Origin: an uncultured Alphaproteobacteria bacterium
Lineage (GTDB): Bacteria; Pseudomonadota; Alphaproteobacteria; RF32; CAG-239
Length of the DNA: 55,507 nt
Direction: 5' to 3'
Assembly: GCA_944392225.1 (NCBI GenBank)
Contig: CALXWB010000001.1
Span: 64,855-120,361 of the forward strand
The notes beneath the pieces are model-generated. The model did not search any database and was not told the origin of the DNA. It saw nothing but the letters and a program-made list of their open reading frames with translations. Positions within the stretch are counted from its first letter, which is position 1. Each line of letters begins with the position of its first letter. This document shows positions 53,236-55,507 of the stretch, in pieces. A program made the translations under genes and the position numbers.

Positions 53236-54459
53236 ATGCAAGTTGGGGCACGCTATCAGGCTGTTTTGGAGCTTATCAGCGAGATTTTCAAAGACATCAA
53301 ACCGGCGGACGGAATTATTGATGCTTATTTGAAAGCTCGCAAATATATCGGCTCTAAAGACCGTCGTTTTATTACCGACACGGTTTGGACGATTATTCGT
53401 AACCGGATGAAGCTGGAATTTGATGCGCGCTCCAAAGAATATCGCAAAATTTTGCTCACCTATCTCAAGCACAAAGGCGAGAATATTGAAGAGATTTTTA
53501 ATGGGGCGCAATATTGTCCTTCAGCCTTGACAGAGGAAGAAAAAACTTGGCTTAAAGAAGATAATGAAGAGGTTTATCCTCCTTTTGTGGAAGCGGAAAC
53601 GCCGGAGTGGCTTTATAAAAAAGTGCAAGACGTGCGTTTGCTCAAATCTTTAAACGAGCCGGCAGAGGCTGATTTTCGTATTAATGTCAAAAATCGGGAT
53701 ATGGTTTTGGAAAAGCTCAGAGCCGAGGGTTTTGAGGTGGTGCCGACGCCTTATTCGCCTTACGGCATTCGCTCGCTCAAACGCATTCCGCTCGGTAACT
53801 GCATTGCCTATCAAGAAGGCGAGATTGAGGTTCAAGATGAGGCTTCGCAGCTTGCGGCAATTTTATGTGACGTTAAACCTGAGCACAAAATCATTGATTA
53901 TTGCTGCGGGGCAGGCGGCAAAAGCTTGGCTATGGCTTATATGTTGCAAAACAAGGGGCATATTTTTGCGCATGATATTGAAAAAAAGCGCTTGATGGCC
54001 ATCAAACCCAGAATGGAACGCCTGCATATCAGCAACATTGAACTCATGGATTTTGTGGCCACCTCGGATAACAATTTTGACCGTTTTGTCGTTGATGCTC
54101 CATGCTCCGGCACGGGAACTTGGCGGCGCTCGCCCGATGCCAAATTCCGCCTCAACCAAAATATGGTCGATAAACTCAACCGCATTCAGATTGATATTTT
54201 GCAAACCGCTTTTGAAAAGACCAAAGTCGGCGGGAGAATTATCTATATCACCTGCTCAATTTTGAATGAAGAAAATGAGGAGATTATCGCTGCTTTTTTG
54301 CAAAATAACCCAACCATGCAGATTGTGAATATGAAAAAGCTTTGGGAAAGCAAGATTGAGGCGCCTTATCCGTATCACTCAGAGAAATATTTGCGGCTTT
54401 CTCCCCTGACAACCAATACAGACGGCTTTTTTGTTTGTGTGATGGAAAAATCGGCTTAG
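53236..54459 (+). CDS. RsmB/NOP-family rRNA methyltransferase
   Basis: A 407-residue SAM-dependent m5C methyltransferase. An N-terminal helical NusB-like region (about 1-75), then SAM motif KIIDYCCGAGGKSLAM, and the two catalytic cysteines in VVDAPCSGTGTWRRSP and ITCSILNEENEEI. Closest to RsmB (16S C967) or RsmF-like proteins. Its stop overlaps the end of the convergent fhlB by 4 bases. Confidence 0.92.
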   Translation: MQVGARYQAVLELISEIFKDIKPADGIIDAYLKARKYIGSKDRRFITDTVWTIIRNRMKLEFDARSKEYRKILLTYLKHKGENIEEIFNGAQYCPSALTEEEKTWLKEDNEEVYPPFVEAETPEWLYKKVQDVRLLKSLNEPAEADFRINVKNRDMVLEKLRAEGFEVVPTPYSPYGIRSLKRIPLGNCIAYQEGEIEVQDEASQLAAILCDVKPEHKIIDYCCGAGGKSLAMAYMLQNKGHIFAHDIEKKRLMAIKPRMERLHISNIELMDFVATSDNNFDRFVVDAPCSGTGTWRRSPDAKFRLNQNMVDKLNRIQIDILQTAFEKTKVGGRIIYITCSILNEENEEIIAAFLQNNPTMQIVNMKKLWESKIEAPYPYHSEKYLRLSPLTTNTDGFFVCVMEKSA

Positions 54460-54779
54460 TCTTTATTGAGCTCTTTGCCGTTTTGTTTGTAAATATATGA
54501 AATGATTTCCGCCACCGCGGCAAAGGCTTCCATCGGAATTTCACTGTCAATATCCACGGCTTTCAAAATTTGCAGCAAATCGGCATCTTGGCGAATCTCT
54601 ATGCCTTCATCAAGGGCAATTTGGATGATTTTTTCTGCCACATGTCCTTGCCCTTTGGCCAAAACTTTCGGCGCATTGTCTTTTTCCGGCTCATAACCCA
54701 AAGCAACAGCATAATCTGTGGACAAGCTGTTTTCTTGATTGCTATTCCTTAATCTTTGTTTAATATCTTTTTCAGACAT
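54456..54779 (-). CDS. FlhB C-terminal-domain homologue (FhlB-type)
   Basis: A 107-residue cytoplasmic protein resembling the C-terminal substrate-switch domain of FlhB/YscU: YAVALGYEPEKDNAPKVLAKGQG, AEKIIQIALDEGIEIRQDADLLQIL and EIPMEAFAAVAEIISYIYK. The autocleaved NPTH motif is absent, as expected of stand-alone FhlB. I start at 54779 (MSEKDIKQ), after aaaaaggcaacg. It is divergent from flgB and probably works in flagellar export; it is read from the opposite strand to the rod operon. Confidence 0.85.
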   Translation of the reverse strand: MSEKDIKQRLRNSNQENSLSTDYAVALGYEPEKDNAPKVLAKGQGHVAEKIIQIALDEGIEIRQDADLLQILKAVDIDSEIPMEAFAAVAEIISYIYKQNGKELNKD

Positions 54780-54854
54780 AAGCGTTGCCTTTTTGATGTT
54801 TGGTCCTTGCATTTGATTATAAACTTTTGGGGAAAAGTTGGCAAGAACTTTAAT

Positions 54855-54871
54855 TTGGCGCGATTTTTGCA
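54855..54871 (+). promoter_or_regulatory. sigma-54 promoter of the flagellar rod operon
   Basis: TTGGCGCG-N4-TTGCA: GG at 54857-54858 and GC at 54869-54870, ten bases apart, as in the -24/-12 consensus. It lies about 47 bases before flgB. Confidence 0.75.
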
Positions 54872-54917
54872 TAAAGTTTTTGCGTGGAAAACAAGCTCTT
54901 TATGTTTGGGGAATAAG

Positions 54918-55343
54918 ATGGATTTAGATAATCTGCAAATTGTTGACTTGGTCAAAAAAAATATGCGTTATCAGACTGCAAAACAACGTGTTGCAGCCGA
55001 AAATATTGCCAATGCCACAACCCCCGGATATTTGCCTAAAGCCGTGGCTGAGCCAGATTTTAAAAACGGCTTGCTCAATTTGCAAACCTCAAAACTTGAG
55101 ATGGTGACCACAAATCCCAAACATTTGACCCATGCCGATGCCGCAAAAAATACCGATGAAGACGGTTTTGTGGTTTATACCCCCAAACCGACCACTCCTT
55201 TAACCATTGACGGAAACGGCGTGGTGCTTGAAGACCAACTCAACCAGGCAAGCAAAGCCAGCGGTGAATATAACAGAATGATTACTATCTATAACAAATA
55301 TCGGGATATGATTAAAACCGCTAACACAAAGATTAATATTTAA
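54918..55343 (+). CDS. flgB: flagellar basal-body rod protein FlgB
   Basis: A 141-residue proximal rod subunit. The N-terminal helix (MDLDNLQIVDLVKKNMRYQT) contains the rod signature QRVAAENIANATTPGYLPKA (rod family ANxxTPGY), and the C-terminal helix is SGEYNRMITIYNKYRDMIK. I start at 54918, preceded by ggggaataag, rather than the upstream frame. The gene is first in the rod operon with flgC 12 bases on. Confidence 0.93.
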   Translation: MDLDNLQIVDLVKKNMRYQTAKQRVAAENIANATTPGYLPKAVAEPDFKNGLLNLQTSKLEMVTTNPKHLTHADAAKNTDEDGFVVYTPKPTTPLTIDGNGVVLEDQLNQASKASGEYNRMITIYNKYRDMIKTANTKINI

Positions 55344-55355
55344 CGGAGATGATTG

Positions 55356-55507
55356 ATGAGCGATTTGTCTGTGACATCTGATATTGCTTTTTCCGGGATG
55401 AAAGCCCAAAGCGAGCGTTTGCGCGTTATCTCCGAAAATATGGCTAATGCCGAATCGGTGGGTATTCGCCCCGGAGAAGAGCCTTATCAACGTCAGGTCG
55501 TGACCTT
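55356..55507 (+). CDS. flgC: flagellar basal-body rod protein FlgC (partial)
   Basis: The first 50 residues are visible, cut by the window edge. They begin MSDLSVTSDIAFSGMKAQSE and carry the rod motif RVISENMANAES. The start ATG follows acggagatgatt. Second gene of the rod operon after flgB. Confidence 0.9.
   Translation, partial: MSDLSVTSDIAFSGMKAQSERLRVISENMANAESVGIRPGEEPYQRQVVT

Noticed and set aside
52339..53511. A 390-codon open frame on the minus strand
   Set aside because: It is antisense to rlmE, DUF1653 and the RsmB-like gene, all well supported on the plus strand.

Overview
The window looks like a chromosomal segment of a moderately AT-rich alphaproteobacterium. Several gene orders and families point that way: rnhB close to a CcrM-type GANTC methyltransferase, ispH near rnhA, yqeY-dnaG-rpoD, NuoL/M/N-like genes followed by birA and ribonuclease J, a Ppx/GppA gene before rlmE, and a stand-alone FlhB C-terminal homologue beside flgB. 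The arginine decarboxylase/antiporter pair, the eroded complex I subunits and the base composition would suit a host- or gut-associated, largely anaerobic lineage, but that is inference.

Layout. 1-0.7 kb: the tail of a cut-off gene and a small membrane protein, possibly accessory DNA. 0.7-4.5 kb (minus): M16 peptidase, ispH, an AlbA_2-domain protein and rnhA as a tight operon. 4.5-10.7 kb (plus): elbB, an RND efflux pair and an unusual pyrophosphatase-like/P-loop kinase fusion. 10.7-15 kb (minus): a coiled-coil protein, a cyclophilin and a three-gene cluster of retropepsin-like lipoprotein, 7TM inactive transglutaminase and ATP-grasp ligase. 15-20 kb: small unknowns, then a MacA-type adaptor with separate ATPase and permease genes. 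20-20.9 kb: a gene-poor stretch that resembles the ash/C4 immunity region of phages, next to an XRE regulator. 21-30 kb: trxB, greA, two exported proteins, yqeY-dnaG-rpoD and a DUF1847 protein. 30.2-30.9 kb: two tRNAs, the first with its 3' end duplicated in hairpin-rich repeats. 30.9-33 kb (minus): pyruvoyl arginine decarboxylase and an arginine/agmatine antiporter. 33-42.4 kb: an unknown protein, a polysaccharide deacetylase, three NuoL/M/N-like membrane proteins, birA and rnj. 42.4-47.4 kb: a convergent PhoR-like kinase, mutS and two small exported proteins. 47.6-54.5 kb: rnhB, an unknown, ccrM, tandem Ppx/GppA genes, rlmE, DUF1653 and an RsmB-like methyltransferase. 54.5 kb to the end: fhlB and the start of a flagellar rod operon (flgB, flgC) behind a near-consensus sigma-54 promoter.

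How the genes work together. The housekeeping parts cover replication priming and transcription initiation (dnaG, rpoD, greA), genome maintenance (rnhA, rnhB, mutS, ccrM), RNA modification and turnover (rlmE, RsmB-like, rnj) and isoprenoid synthesis (ispH). Envelope functions are prominent: two export systems without a local TolC, a DUF4105 barrel-like protein, several lipoproteins and a peptide-ligase/protease module. The most unusual points are the NuoL/M/N-like proteins that appear to lack most proton-channel residues, the Chlamydia-like AaxB/AaxC pair, the pyrophosphatase-kinase fusion, the ash/C4-like relic and the duplicated tRNA 3' end. All assignments were made by eye from the sequence; no database search was run.
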